The notes: a model not told the origin generated them from the sequence alone. A stretch of 64,000 nucleotides of DNA from Lepidostoma basale (GCA_022606425.2 JAHDVF020001507.1:656722-720721); one strand, 5' to 3'; shown: positions 11,645 to 22,204, counted from the stretch's first letter. Made by a program: numbers and translations.

Positions 11645-11990
11645 GGGAGTAAGGGGATCCTATTGACTCTTCGAGCGGTGCATGGCCACCACGTGGTGAT
11701 GGCTATGCTACGCTGGAGGATTGATCTGATCCCAAGTACCTATCCACACCTCCTCGACTTTGGTCTCCCCTGGAATCTATGGGAAATGTTAGAGATCGAT
11801 TGTGAATAACCTCAGTGGATAATATTGATGCATAGGCTAACGTGGAAGGACACCTTGCCAACCCGTCTGGCAAGCGTGGCGTTGTAATGCCAACCACCCC
11901 CCGTATGACATGTCATACATGGAGAAGTATGCAGGAGGCCTATGTCCAGCAGTGGACGACAACGGCTGTTAAAGAAGAAGAAGAATAAAT
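11645..11990 (+). mobile_element. RTE-E-like 3' segment with (GAA)n tail
   Basis: Ends GGAGGCCTATGTCCAGCAGT, then GGACGACAACGG and AAAGAAGAAGAAGAATAA, corresponding to a GLCPAVDDNG or EAYVQQWT type C-terminus. The GC-rich 5' portion (CATGGCCACCACGTGGTGAT) belongs to the same insertion by composition. Confidence 0.65.
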
Positions 11991-12480
11991 AATCTTAAAA
12001 GAAACATATTGACTCCGAGACTGCACAAAATGGAGCAAAGATCAAGGTGAGACCAAAGAACCAAGAAACTAATATATAATTGTGATAATCAATGAGAACT
12101 GTTCATAATACATGGTGATATGATAATAATCTATTGTGTAGGTACAATGATTGAACTCAAATTGTGACTATTATCCAGCAAAGCGTCCTGTTAGGAGACT
12201 ACAGTATCCGATGACGACCACGTGACAACTATTTACAACACAACAAAACATGACAGTAACTAATTTAAAATATAAAAAATCTTGTAATTTGTAATTAATT
12301 TTTAGTTTAACTTTACATACAGTAGCAGTTTTTTTTCCACCAGTTTCAGAAGCAATATAGCCATTGTTTGGTGTATACAACGATGTTACCAAACATTATC
12401 AAATATTAGATGGTTTGTTTGTGGACAGTTTTAAGTAATTAAAAAATAAATAAATAAAACTAAGATTTTCTCTTTTGAAT

Positions 12481-13215
12481 TAACTAACTAACTAACCATC
12501 ACGCCGTTTCCCTGAAGGGGTAGGCAGAGAGGATGGATCGCCACATTGTTATATTCTGACATAACTCTCGCGCATTTTCTACATTCACACATCGTGACAT
12601 GCACGCTCGTCGATTGTTCCTACTTCGAACATAGCCACCTTTCAGTAATTGATTAATTTGGTCATGCCATTTCTTCTTTGGCCTTCCTCGACTTCTTTTT
12701 CCATTCACACTACTTGTATATATCTTTTTAACCATTCTTCCCTCATCCATTCGTTCCATATGTCCAAACCATCTTAGTGACCCTTTCTTAATTTTATTTA
12801 TCACACATTCATCCGCTTTACATTCCTTTCTTACTTCATCATTAGATATTCTATCATACATATTTTTTCCGCACATCCTTCTTAGTGACCTCATTTCTAC
12901 AGCATTTATCCTACTTTCATCCTTCTTCTGCCAACTCCAAGCTTCAGTTTCATACATAAGGGTCAGCACTAGAACTCCATTGTGCACTGCCATCTTTGCT
13001 TTAATCGATATATTTCTAATTGCGGTAATGACTATGAGTGCACCATTTATTTTGTTTCCAGCTCCTACCCTTCTTATCTTACATCATTCTCCATTTTTCC
13101 ATCTCTCGTAAACATGCTTCCCAGGTAAACAAACTCGGTAACTTGCTCTAATTTCTCATCGCACGCACTAATGTCACAATCTGTCATACATTCTTCCTTT
13201 TCAAATACCATTGAA
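12481..13215 (-). mobile_element. LINE-A 3' fragment, the longest in the window
   Basis: Minus strand, 164-codon open frame: YETEAWSWQKKDESRINAVE, then MCGKNMYDRISNDEV, RWFGHMERM, GRPKKKWHDQINQLLK, and SAYPFRETA with the stop at the tail (AACTAACTAACTAA on the plus strand). Upstream of a frame break lie CDEKLEQVTEFVYLGSMF and a TRDG-like sequence, the RT region just after the catalytic core. The catalytic core itself is absent. Confidence 0.85.
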
Positions 13216-13525
13216 TTTATTTATATCAACTTATTTCACCAGGAGAATGAAAGAAAAATTATTATTCCATTTATATCATTCTCCAAATGATAAAGGTACT
13301 CATACATACAACCTTTAAAACATATTGAGATAAATAAACTCAATAGTGAAAAGAATTGTATTTTACTCCATAAAAATTAAAAATTATGTAATTCTGCTTG
13401 TTTAAACTATCAAAAATGTATATATTAGTTGTTGTTTGGATTTTAATATAATACTATGCATTGATTGTTAAATATAGATTTTAATATAGTAAACTAGTGA
13501 TTACTAGAGGTTTTCAAATTTGTTA

Positions 13526-13660
13526 TTAACCTTTAGATGCCCAGTGGTCCGGTACAGGACCACGAATTTGTATTGTTCAAAGCCCAATGGTCCCGTATAG
13601 GACCAGTGATTATGTGCGTTTCGCTATCGGATTACACTGATTTATGACAATTTGTTTTAA
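13526..13660. mobile_element. Possible piggyBac-like end
   Basis: TTAA followed by CCTTTAGATGCCCAGTGGTC and a near-repeat of that block (CCCAATGGTCCCGTATAGGA). TTAA plus CC(C)TT is the start pattern of piggyBac-type elements. The opposite end is not found. Confidence 0.3.
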
Positions 13661-14110
13661 AAACATGAATAATGTCTTTGAGATACCGATTCATAATTTT
13701 ATTTTCGGTTCCGATAAATATTTTTGTCATGATGCGTAATATTAGTGTTTATACCTGCGTTACAAGGTCGACTCTTGGGATACGAGTATGTGTTGTTTTA
13801 TTACAGCCTGCCTAATAAAACTAGAGACACAAAGATAGATTTATCTAAGAGAAGTATCATTATAATGGCAGTATTGCTGCTGAAACCAAATAAGAAAAAT
13901 GTAGCTACTGTAAAAGAAAACAAAAGATATTTACATTACAAGATTTTTCGTTTTAAATTAGTTTTGATGAACGTCTACCGAGAAATTCCCACGGCAAATA
14001 TCAGCTATTTTATGACAATAACTAAATGGAACAATGGTACAATATACACGGATGATGCGGCAACAAAACAGGAATCAGGCGAGGTGATAGCATCCACGGA
14101 GTCTCCTGAC

Positions 14111-14350
14111 CTGAGCCAGAAGGGTTTCCACTTTATCCTTGACCATCAGTGAGGAGTGGACCCTTTTGTTCTTGAGGTGGTGGGGCGTGTCCCTGCGGTG
14201 GAGACGACTCTTGGCGTTGTCGCTGTCTGTGTCCCCCTCGTCCAAGGTCCTTCTCCGAAGCTCGGCACGGTTCTCTCGCGTGACCACTTCATCCTCTTCC
14301 CCCGGAGCAGGACCAGAGATGAAGCCGACACGTTTTTGTCCGTAATATTC
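14111..14350 (-). CDS. scrib: scribble exon (charged coiled linker)
   Basis: Eighty codons: EYYGQKRVGFISGPAPG, EEDEVVTRENRAELRRR, TLDEGDTDSDNAKSRL, HRRDTPHHLKNKRVHSSLM, VKDKVETLLAQ. The acceptor is GGGTATTAG and the donor CAG|GTCAGG. Phase 0 at both ends fits both flanking scrib exons. The segment is GC-rich in an AT-rich neighbourhood, so all six frames look open; only this frame has matching splice sites and scribble-like content (the KRVGF and RRDTPHHLKNKR stretches). The role is inferred: the highly charged region between LRR and PDZ1. The long open frames on the plus strand here are shadows. Confidence 0.85.
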
Positions 14351-14406
14351 CTAATACCCAAAGCGGTCATATGTAATGTGGTTTTCATTGGAATCGTGGT
14401 CTAGGG

Positions 14407-14573
14407 CAGGGGTAGCAAACAAATTGATCGCGAAGCCAATTTTGGTTGATTGCTTCTGAAGTGACTTAAAAACTAATCAGACTACATGATAAATTGAACA
14501 CTAATTTAGGACCCTAGTTAGGTGTGATAATTGCGACACAAAGACAAAAGACGACAAAAGTTGGCTACTCCTG
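14407..14573. mobile_element. hAT-type MITE, 167 bp
   Basis: Ends CAGGGGTAGCAAAC and GTTGGCTACTCCTG form imperfect terminal inverted repeats. The flanks GTCTAGGG (14,399-14,406) and GTCTAGGC (14,574-14,581) match at 7 of 8 bases, the 8-bp duplication expected for hAT. Confidence 0.75.
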
Positions 14574-15552
14574 GTCTAGGCAACCTATGCTTAGCTCATG
14601 ATCAAGTGATCACGGGTTCGATCCTGGATAAGACCTATATTCTTCATCATAATTGTTTTAATATTTAACTTCAAACGTAATAATAACTTTGATACATACT
14701 TTGACGAGTGATATAAATTTGAAAAAATCCAATATACTCGTATATATTTCTAAGATCTGTTATTCCGGGAGTACGCTATCTCATACAATATTTACTAGAA
14801 ATCAACCAAAAAAATTTTTATTTTCAACCTTATCTCATATCTGGTGCAAAAAAATTACATACCAATACCGACTATGCACATTGTTGTAAAAAAATTAAAC
14901 AAATTGAATATTTTCTAATACAAATATCAAAATATCTGTTTTGAAAAGAGTAAAATAGATTCCTTAGTGACTTCGTAAATTAGAAAACACTTGTAAAGTA
15001 TTAATTAAATTTGACGGAGTCCCCATTATAAAAACTAAAATACATAGCTTTACGACTAAAGGATAAACCAATCTTTTCCCCAGGAAAATAAGAAGAAATC
15101 AAGTTATTAATTTGTTAAAAAGACATTTGAAAGGACAATTAAGAAACATGCATCATAAAAATATAAAGACGAATTGTATTTATACTAATCGTTCTGAGGG
15201 GTTCACAACTAATAGAAATCGGGGTACGAAATAATGTATATCATAATCTTCAAAATAACCGGCCATCAATTTTTTTGAATTGGCAAATAAAAAATTACAT
15301 TCAAATGGTACACTGATTGATCACAGTTGGGAACCCCTGGAAATAAACCATAGGCTGCAATAGATAGATTATTAAAAAACTATTGCATTATTGATGACTC
15401 CCTGTGGTCAACATGCTGGTAAAAATCCCAATAGGATGACCACACAATGACACGAATATATTAAAAGATTGAAGTTTACACTTGTTTGAGAATTGATTGA
15501 GATTTTGCAATATCAGGAACATGTTAGTTGTAAAATAATAAATGATTCTGAC
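14574..15552. other. AT-rich intron with a probable hAT relic
   Basis: Around 15,197-15,340, GAGGGGTTCACAACT and AGTTGGGAACCCCTG look like hAT terminal repeats, but no clear 8-bp duplication is seen. The rest is unassigned. Confidence 0.4.
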
Positions 15553-15672
15553 CTCTTCCTGATCGGAGTCGTCGTTTTGATTGGTTTCGTCAGATGTATC
15601 GTCATCAGGATGTGATGGACTGTCTTCTGTCGCCAGAACAGCCGACAACTGTTTTTCTGCTGGTTTGTGTTG
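15553..15672 (-). CDS. scrib: scribble exon (acidic linker)
   Basis: Forty codons: QHKPAEKQLSAVLATEDS, then PSHPDDDTSDETNQNDD and SDQEE. The acceptor is ATGTTATTCCAG and the donor GAAGAG|GTCAGA, phase 0 on both sides. It is very acidic and low in hydrophobic residues, typical of the disordered linker of Scribble. The assignment rests on frame continuity with the exons at 17,234-17,443 and 14,111-14,350. The larger open frame that includes it (15388-15783) runs through intron on both sides. Confidence 0.85.
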
Positions 15673-15734
15673 CTGGAATAACATAATCACATATTTAGAT
15701 ATTTTATATATTTCACAAAAACGAAAAGAAAAAG

Positions 15735-15905
15735 ACTCCCCTATATTGCATTGCATAATCAACCTCATGGGACTCGTCCTCATGGAAGACCTCCTAAAAG
15801 ATAGAAGGACAGCTGGGAATCTACCTCACAGGAGGAGCAACTCTCTGGAGAACAGACCACATAGGTCTACAATAAGGAAAAGAAGAAAAGAAAAAAAAAA
15901 TCATA
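15735..15905 (+). mobile_element. RTE-C 3' end
   Basis: Nearly identical over about 130 bp to 18,430-18,585 (CCCCTATATTGCATTGCATA, CTCATGGGACTCGTCCTC, GACAGCTGGGAATCTACC). The tail is AAGGAAAAGAAGAAAAG. Encodes the RPPKRWKDSW-type C-terminus with changes. Confidence 0.75.
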
Positions 15906-16019
15906 AGAAATAATATACATACTTATGTTGCATGCATAAATACAATCCCAACCCTAACTGGTCTTCCATTCCTCGACAATAATGTAAGACTTTATCATAA
16001 ACCCTAAATCCCTCCTCGC

Positions 16020-16170
16020 CCTCTTTCGGAGGGCACTCCGGGCCATACATTCAGCCCCATCATAAAACAACTACCAAATCACATTCCAAGAATGTTTCCT
16101 ACAGACGTAAGAGGAATAGCCATTAGAGCTGAACCTCTGTAACCCAGAAGATCCAAGTCCAAGTCCTATA
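16020..16170 (-). mobile_element. hAT-M1 internal fragment
   Basis: AATCACATTCCAAGAATG and GACGTAAGAGGAATAGCC match the interior of hAT-M1. Both terminal repeats are missing. Confidence 0.6.
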
Positions 16171-16214
16171 TAATACATTAAAATAAACTATATATTTCTT
16201 GATATGAACGTATG

Positions 16215-16480
16215 TTCATCATCAGCCGTCTGTCATCACTGCTGAACGTAGGCCTCTCCCAAAGCATGCCACCGCCCCTTATCCATTGCCGCTCCCATCC
16301 ATCCATATCCAGCAATCTTCTTCAGATCGTCGGTCCAGCAGGCAGGGGGACGTCCAACTCTGCGGAATCCTGTATGCGGCCTCCACTCCAGAACCCGTCT
16401 CCCCCATCGGCTGTCGGTTCTCCGACAGATATGGCCAGGCCATCGCCACTTCAGCCCGCCCATCCTCAGAGCCAACTCGT
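16215..16480 (-). mobile_element. RTE-E 3' fragment
   Basis: Minus-strand frame: GGLKWRWPGHICRRTDSRWG, RRVLEWRPHTG, RRVGRPPACWTDDLKK, then GEAYVQQ. This is the C-terminal region of an RTE-type element. About 80 bp of it recurs at 60,270-60,350 in the opposite orientation. Confidence 0.8.
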
Positions 16481-16779
16481 ATTATATGGTTAACATATTA
16501 TATAGTAAATAATAAAATCTGTTTAAATTTCAAGAATCACATATTTCTACACTTCCCGCACACAATTTGTTAATATTATTAAGAATATCTGCATTATATT
16601 TTATCATTATTTTTTCATCCGGTAGTCTATCATTATCATATTTTACACATTCTTCGTATTGATCTCAATTCTACGACATTTATCATACTTCCATCCTTTT
16701 CTTACACTCTCATTCTCTCAGTAATTTTAAATTCAGGTAAATACAATGTATATAAATTAAATACTTCATTTTACGATTT

Positions 16780-17215
16780 TTTTATGAATTAAAACACTGT
16801 TTTTTCTACTTAAGAGTTTATTTTTCTTGACATGTTTCGAAGGCTTACACCTTCATCCAGTAGCGGTACTCCCATAGAAGCCCATAAGCCCGGCTTGCGT
16901 AAGAAATTTTGAATTAAAACCTCTTCTGGCTTACAGAGTTGGCTGGCTTACTCTTGTGGCTATTCCTCTTACGTCTGATGGGAACATTGTTGGAAGGTGA
17001 TTTGGTAGGTTGTTGGTTTATGCGGGGGCACGATTACTTAGATTTGGGGTTTTGATTCAAAATTTCTTACGCAAGCCGGGCTTCTGGGCTTTTATGGGAC
17101 TACCGCCACTGCCTTCATCACCGGGGAATGATATATATGAGAAAAAAGTATTTTAATTCATAAAAAAAAATCGTCATTATGTAATTCCACAGTGGCTTTA
17201 AGTTTATCTAAAATT
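16780..17215. repeat. FB2 fold-back element, interrupted
   Basis: The left arm (TTTATGAATTAAAACACTG, TTCTTGACATGTTTCGAAGG, CTTACACCTTCATC) and a truncated right arm (CACCGGGGAATGATA, AATTCATAAAAAAAAATCG) flank an hAT-M1 insertion. FB2 arms are nearly palindromic. Confidence 0.7.
16858..17111. mobile_element. hAT-M1 MITE, 254 bp, with 8-bp target duplication
   Basis: Terminal repeats CAGTAGCGGTACTCCCATAG and CTATGGGACTACCGCCACTG. CCTTCATC flanks it exactly on both sides (16,850-16,857 and 17,112-17,119). It is inserted in an FB2 arm, so it is younger than that FB2 copy. Confidence 0.92.
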
Positions 17216-17233
17216 TTAAAATCTTTATATTAC

Positions 17234-17443
17234 CTTTTCGCCGGCATCTGACCCGTCATCTTCTGGTTCCGCCATCTTGGGTTCCAGTCTCTCGGGCTCC
17301 ACAGCCTGAACCACGACCGGAGCAACCTTTTCCGGTTGGTGGCCCGGATTTTGAGGCAGATTATGTGCGCTGGAAGTGAAGAGTTTGTGCGCTTTCGCCT
17401 TCAACTCCTTGGGATGAGGGGTGTTCTGTCTCACGAACGGAGT
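17234..17443 (-). CDS. scrib: scribble exon (post-LRR region)
   Basis: Seventy codons starting TPFVRQNTPHPKELKAKAHK, then LFTSSAHNLPQNPGHQPE, KVAPVVVQAVEPERLEPK and MAEPEDDGSDAGEK. The acceptor is TTAATTCCTGCAG and the donor GAAAAG|GTAATA, phase 0 at both ends. The TPHPKELKAKA stretch is the most recognisable Scribble landmark after the LRRs; the rest is a Pro/Glu-rich linker. It joins directly to the exon ending ...EGKE at 51,613, which makes the intervening intron 34,169 bp. Confidence 0.92.
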
Positions 17444-17734
17444 CTGCAGGAATTAATACAAATTGATTAGTTTACAGATTATCATGTCTGAATGTTACAT
17501 GGAGGGCTTTGTTAAAATGCTGTGTACAATGTATTAAAAAAAATAAAAAAACGGCATTATTGTTATATTTTTAAACACCATATACCATTTCATAAAGACA
17601 AGGTGTGTAACAAATATGTGAAGGCCTTTTTTTTAATGTTACCAATGAAGATTGAACTAAAATATGTGAAGTGTTTCTCAACATAGTAGCATACATACAT
17701 CTTTCAAAAATTTGTCAGACATGGTGGTCGTAAG

Positions 17735-17880
17735 AAGGGCGGAATGGGGAATGTTGTATTCCATAAAGCGATCGCTTAACCCAACCAATGACAAGTCATA
17801 AGTCCTGTAAACGCCTCGACCACCATATTCAGTTTCCAAAAAAAACAATTTACATCTTCGTCTCTATTGAGATACAATTA
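17735..17880. repeat. Short MITE-like repeat, copy 2 of 2
   Basis: Partner of 6,222-6,375, same orientation, differing by small indels. Confidence 0.65.
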
Positions 17881-17919
17881 ATCCATATGTGAAGGTCAGT
17901 TTCAAGGTTGCCCCCATAA

Positions 17920-18182
17920 AAGAAAAGTAGTCAGAAACAAGGCTCCGATGGTACGGTGACGTGATGAGGAGACCTCATGATCATGCATGAAAAAGTGTAT
18001 TTCCGTGACTAGTAAGAGGGAGAGGAAGAACTCAAACCACGAGGCTGACGAATATGCAGAGGGATATGAAGGCCCTAGGCCTTAAGGAGGAAGCTGCTTA
18101 CCAAAAAAATACCTGGCGCCAAATTATAAAAGAGCCAACCCCAAGTAACGGGAAGAGGCGAGGGGAAAGAAGAAGAAGAAGA
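17920..18182 (+). mobile_element. RTE-F 3' end with (GAA)n tail
   Basis: CTCCGATGGTACGGTGACGT reads RWYGDVMRR. Later bases encode MKALGLKEE-like and RRGERR-like ends, broken by frameshifts. The tail is GAAAGAAGAAGAAGAAGAT. Confidence 0.65.
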
Positions 18183-18206
18183 TACCATTTCATAAATGAA
18201 TGGTTA

Positions 18207-18346
18207 CAGTAAAATAGGCACTAAGTACCAAAAAAAATACAAAAAAAAAACTAAGTGTGTAGTTTCGTTCTATATGTCACACTTAGAATAAAACTGCATA
18301 CTTTGTTTTTTAGGTATTTTTTTTGTACTAAGTGCCTATTTTACTA
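18207..18346. repeat. Fold-back MITE with AAAATAGGCACTAAGTAC ends
   Basis: The inverted ends CAGTAAAATAGGCACTAAGT and ACTAAGTGCCTATTTTACT are near perfect; TA precedes the left end. TA duplication and CAGT ends suggest the Tc1/mariner/pogo group. Confidence 0.7.
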
Positions 18347-18351
18347 GAGAT

Positions 18352-18590
18352 ATGTGAGATTGAGGATATTATAAGATGGAGCAGACAGCGAAAAAGGGAC
18401 TGGTACAGTCATGTTCAAAGAATGGACTCCACCAGTCTCCCCTATATTGCATTGCATAATCAACCTCATGGGACTCGTCCTCGTGGAAGACCTCCTAAAA
18501 GATGGAAGGACAGCTGGGAATCTACCTCACAGGAGGAGCAACCCTCTGGAGAACAGACCACATAAGTCTACAATAAGGAAGAAGAAGCCT
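18352..18590 (+). mobile_element. RTE-C 3' end
   Basis: Frame 18332-18565: RWSRQRKRDWYSHVQRM, then RPRGRPPKRWKDSWES and the stop. The tail is AAGGAAGAAGAAG. It adjoins the MITE at 18,207-18,346, which may have been its target. Confidence 0.8.
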
Positions 18591-18599
18591 ATGTTACTT

Positions 18600-19287
18600 C
18601 AACCATTCAAATGTTTCCTAAGGAGGTTTGTTTGGCAATGTAAAAGCATATAGAATATGATGACAGTAGTAGCACTCGGTGTCTATTGTCAGACTCACTC
18701 CATCATGTATATCACTGATATTTTAGATACTAAACTAAGTAATTGTGCGAAGATAACCAGATGTTTAAACATACAGAAATAATTCATGTAAAAATATGTA
18801 TCCACCAAGGTATTAATAAAAAAACATTAACCTTGGACCTCCTAGTTGTAGCCTAAATGAAATGGTACATAGGATTTCAAAATTATCAAAACCGAGACTC
18901 TGAAAAAAAATTTAAGTATGATATTTCAAAATTGTATTTTGATTCAGCCATACAACCAAAATAAAGTAAAAGAATTTTGAATAGAAATAGATTACAGAAG
19001 AAAATGACATATATAGAAAATGTGAAGAAGAATAAAAGCGAGATAAATACATGCACGGCCAAGACTAGAGAGGTGAAATTATATAACTAGAATACTGTCA
19101 AACTAATCATACAAAACGACACAGGAATGACAATCACACGCCGATGGCTCAAAGTGTAATATTATTTCAATTAATAATATTGTTCATAAAATGTTTTAAT
19201 AATCCTTAATCTATGGATAAAAAAATTGTGTTTTGGAAGAAATGAAAGATACCCATGATCAAAACACAAGTGTTCTATTCTCTAGAC
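18600..19287. other. AT-rich spacer
   Basis: Nothing recognised. Confidence 0.5.
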
Positions 19288-19481
19288 CAGCGGTTGCCAA
19301 CCTTTAAGGCCTTACTGACAACTAAATTTATAATAATAAATTCCAAAGACCACTTTTAAAAGTTTTAGTTATTTACATTTTTTTTAGAAAAAAGTGGTTA
19401 AATAACACACATAATGCAACTAGTTAATATAATAACAATGAAGAGTCTGTTTTCAAGAAGTTTTTTTCACGTTTCGTGAGA

Positions 19482-19728
19482 CAGTGGCGGAACTCCCATA
19501 GAAGCCCAGAAGCCCGGCTTGCTTAAGAAATTTTGAATCAAAACCCCAAATCTGAGTAACATGCCCCCGCATAAACCAACAACCCAACAAATCACCTTCC
19601 AACAATGTTCCCATCAGACGTAAAAGGAATAGCCACAAGAGCTGAACCTCTGTAAGCTAGAAGAGGTTTTGATTCAAAATTTCGTACGCAAGCCGGGCTT
19701 CTGGGCTTCTATGGGAGTACCGCCTCTG
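19482..19728. mobile_element. hAT-M1 MITE, 247 bp
   Basis: Inverted ends CAGTGGCGGAACTCCCATAG and CTATGGGAGTACCGCCTCTG. It is the same length as the 39,763 copy, in the opposite orientation. The flanks share CGTGAGA, shifted by one base, so the duplication is probable rather than exact. Confidence 0.85.
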
Positions 19729-19964
19729 CGTGAGAGTGACATGTTTCGCTTTGCTGATGCATTAACAAATGTTTTATCATATCAAACATAAAAAAAATTA
19801 CAAAAAACATGTTTTCATCAACATTATATTTTCATTGTGTAGTTTTACATCAGTGTTCAAACACCAATCAACAAAACTATTCATTATTATCATATTGTGA
19901 AAGCTTTATTAATAAAACAAAAAAGGCATAACAAAAATTAATTGTGAAATGATATGATAATAAT

Positions 19965-20285
19965 TTTATGAATTAACACTGCTTTTTCCACTTAATATTT
20001 TATTTGGACTTGGATCTTCTGGCTTTCAGAGGTTCACCTCTTGTGGCAATTCCTCTTACGTCTGACGGGACCATTGTTGAAAAGGTGATTTAGTGGGTTG
20101 TTTGTTTATGCGGGGACGTGTGAGTTTATTTTTTTCGACATGTTTCGAAGGCTTTACACCTCCATCATCGGGAGAATGATAGAACAGTTTACATTGTTCT
20201 CCCGATAACAAAGATGTAAAAAGCCTTCGAAGCGTATTGAGAAAAATAAACTCAATGTTAACGCCTTAAGTTTATCTAAAATTTA
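19965..20285. repeat. FB2 fold-back element carrying an hAT-M1 remnant
   Basis: FB2 arms (TTCGACATGTTTCGAAGGCT, TTCTCCCGATAACAAAGATG, CTCAATGTTAACGCCTTAAG) enclose about 110 bp of hAT-M1 interior at 20,005-20,120 without its ends. Confidence 0.7.
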
Positions 20286-20519
20286 TATAATTATTTTAGG
20301 AATTCAGCTGTTCGCAGACCACCACTTTGGCGAACACTGATCTAGATCCATATATTCACGTTATATTTATTTTTAATCACATTATCTGTTAATTAGTACA
20401 TTTAATATATTGATATATGATGAATATTGACAACTCATTACGTATATTGATATATGATCAATTTATTTATACAATATAAATATACATTTCAATGCACTTT
20501 TTTTTATTTTTTTTATTTT

Positions 20520-20632
20520 TTCTTGTATAAAACAAGTCGCTTGAACCCAATTACTGTATATACATTATTTTTAGCTATTATATTGATGATTCACATGACA
20601 TGTGATAGGTAGCCAATCTATCGCCATTTTAT
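20520..20632 (-). mobile_element. SINE-1, 3' half (split copy)
   Basis: Tail side of a SINE-1 copy, ending GCCATTTTAT, where LINE-A interrupts it. The rest is at 21,071-21,202. Confidence 0.85.
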
Positions 20633-21070
20633 AACTAACTAACTAACTAACTAACCATCACGCCATTTCCCCGGAGGGGTAGGCAAAGAGGATGGATCGC
20701 CACACTGGCCTGTCCTGGCACACCTCTCGGACTTCCTCCACATTCATACATCGCACCATGCACGCACGTCGATTATTCCGACTTCGAATGTGGCCGCCTT
20801 TTAGTAATTGGTTAATTTGGTCATGCCATGTTTTCCTCGGTCGTCCTCGGCTTCTTTTCCCACTCACACTGCTTGTGTACAACTTTTAACCATTCTACTC
20901 TCATCCATTCGTTCCATATGTCCGAACCATCTCAGGGATCCTTTTTTAATTTTATTCATGATGCAGTCATCTGTCTTACATTTCTTTCTTATTTCATCGT
21001 TCGGTATTCTATCATACAACGTTTTCCCGCACATTCTTCTTAGTGATCTCATTTCTACGGCGTTTATCCT
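20633..21070 (-). mobile_element. LINE-A insertion inside SINE-1, 10-bp duplication
   Basis: On the minus strand it starts in the INAVEMRSLRRMCGK region and runs through RWFGHMERM, WHDQINQLLK and CMNVEEVREVCQDRPVW to the stop, then a tail of (GTTA)4. GCCATTTTAT occurs at 20,623-20,632 and at 21,071-21,080, an exact target duplication. There are few frame breaks. 438 bp; 5'-truncated at insertion. Confidence 0.92.
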
Positions 21071-21202
21071 GCCATTTTATTGTCACGTGAATTCTACACC
21101 AGACCAAAGACAGCGTGACAATAACACTGCCATCGCCGGGAATCGAACCCGGGACCTTCGGTATGGAAGTCAGAGCTCTTACCACTCTGCCACGAAGGTC
21201 GT
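21071..21202 (-). mobile_element. SINE-1, 5' half with tRNA-like head
   Basis: Contains B box GGTTCGATTCC and A box TGGCAGAGTGG on the minus strand. It continues the copy interrupted at 20,632. Confidence 0.85.
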
Positions 21203-21453
21203 CACTTTAAGCCATCAAAAAATTCGACTATATATCCAATTAATATTTTGACAAGTCATTACGTATATTGCAACAGTTGTAAAAAATTATATTTCGAAAC
21301 ACTAAAAATGGTAACTACTACAACTGTAGGAATCAAAACCACGATCTACATAATAGAAGCTATTGAGTTTTTTTCAACGCAATATAAAAAATATTCACTT
21401 AAATGAACGGTCAAAGAAAAATAGGCACCAAGTACAAAAAATACTAAGAACGC

Positions 21454-21615
21454 TAACTAACTAACTAACTAACCATCACGCCGTCTCCAGGGTAGGCAGA
21501 AAGAATGGACTGTCACACATTTACTGATGCGGCACTCCATCCTTCTCTTTTCGCCCCGCGGGAGACGCGATGTGATGGGTTGCGAACCTCATCTCCACCA
21601 ATAGGCATCTCCCGC
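21454..21615 (-). mobile_element. SINE-2 copy
   Basis: The tail (TAACTAACTAACTAACC), the LINE-A terminal 50 bp and the head (GGTTGCGAACCTCATC on the plus strand) are all present, with a small deletion in the tail region (CTCCAGGGTAGG). It begins right after the duplicated CTAAGAACGC. Confidence 0.75.
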
Positions 21616-22002
21616 ATTGTAATTTGTATGAATGAAAATGTCTATTTAATAATTAATATGAATGAAAATGTCTATTTTTTAGGAGTTTCTACATATTTTA
21701 TGGGAATGACTTGTTCCGCCTAGATAAGGCTATGTGTTTTTCTCATTTGATAATGCTTTAACAAGGTGAAACATGTCTTATAAACCCTGAAAAATAAACA
21801 ATAAATATTTGAAATTTTATAATACTGTCTTCTTCTCTTTCAATTAATAATTTATTTAACCCTTTTAATCCCACGAAGTGGATCATCAGCTCCAACTGGC
21901 GTATGCGAAAAATCTCACGGGGTCAATCATCAAAGTTTTCAAACAAGTTTCTTTGTATATATTAGGTGTATAACTTTGCTTCCGCCGTTTGCAAGCCGTT
22001 TT
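21616..22002. repeat. FB1-like arms and unassigned DNA within the insertion
   Basis: AGGAGTTTCTACATATTTTA with GGGAATGACTTG, and GGTGAAACATGTCTTATAAA, are FB1 arm sequences. GATCATCAGCTCCAACTGGC near 21,880 is unassigned. Confidence 0.45.
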
Positions 22003-22204
22003 CTAAGAACGCAATTTTGTTTTATATGTCATATAGAACGCAACTGCATATTTAGTTTTTTGTGCTAAGGGCCTATTTTACTTCAATTATTTTTGTGTTC
22101 CTTCCTACCTTCACACCTATATATATTGGCCAAGAGAGCCTATTAGTTTATCATGTAAAAATATACACATACATTAATAAAAATTTAAACTTCGGCCACT
22201 TTCC

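Larger units (their letters stand above)
19288..20339. mobile_element. hAT-like element swollen by nested insertions
   Basis: Ends CAGCGGTTGCCAACCTTTAA and ACCACTTTGGCGAACACTG. The flanks CTCTAGAC and ATCTAGAT share the central six bases TCTAGA, a decayed 8-bp duplication. Inside lie an hAT-M1 copy and an FB2 copy. Confidence 0.65.
21405..22084. repeat. MITE with AAAATAGGCAC ends, disrupted
   Basis: The left arm GAAAAATAGGCACCAAGTAC and right arm GTGCTAAGGGCCTATTTTAC match the family at 18,207. The interior is broken by an insertion bounded by the duplication CTAAGAACGC (21,444-21,453 and 22,003-22,012). Confidence 0.7.

Noticed and set aside
13745..14152. 135-codon plus-strand gene next to the TTAA/CCTTTAGATG sequence
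   Set aside because: AT-rich, no domain, runs into the antisense of a scrib exon. A piggyBac-related origin could not be supported.
14139..14404. Plus-strand genes in the GC-rich patch near 14.2 kb
   Set aside because: They overlap a scrib exon with correct splice sites and phase on the minus strand; the open frames come from its GC content.
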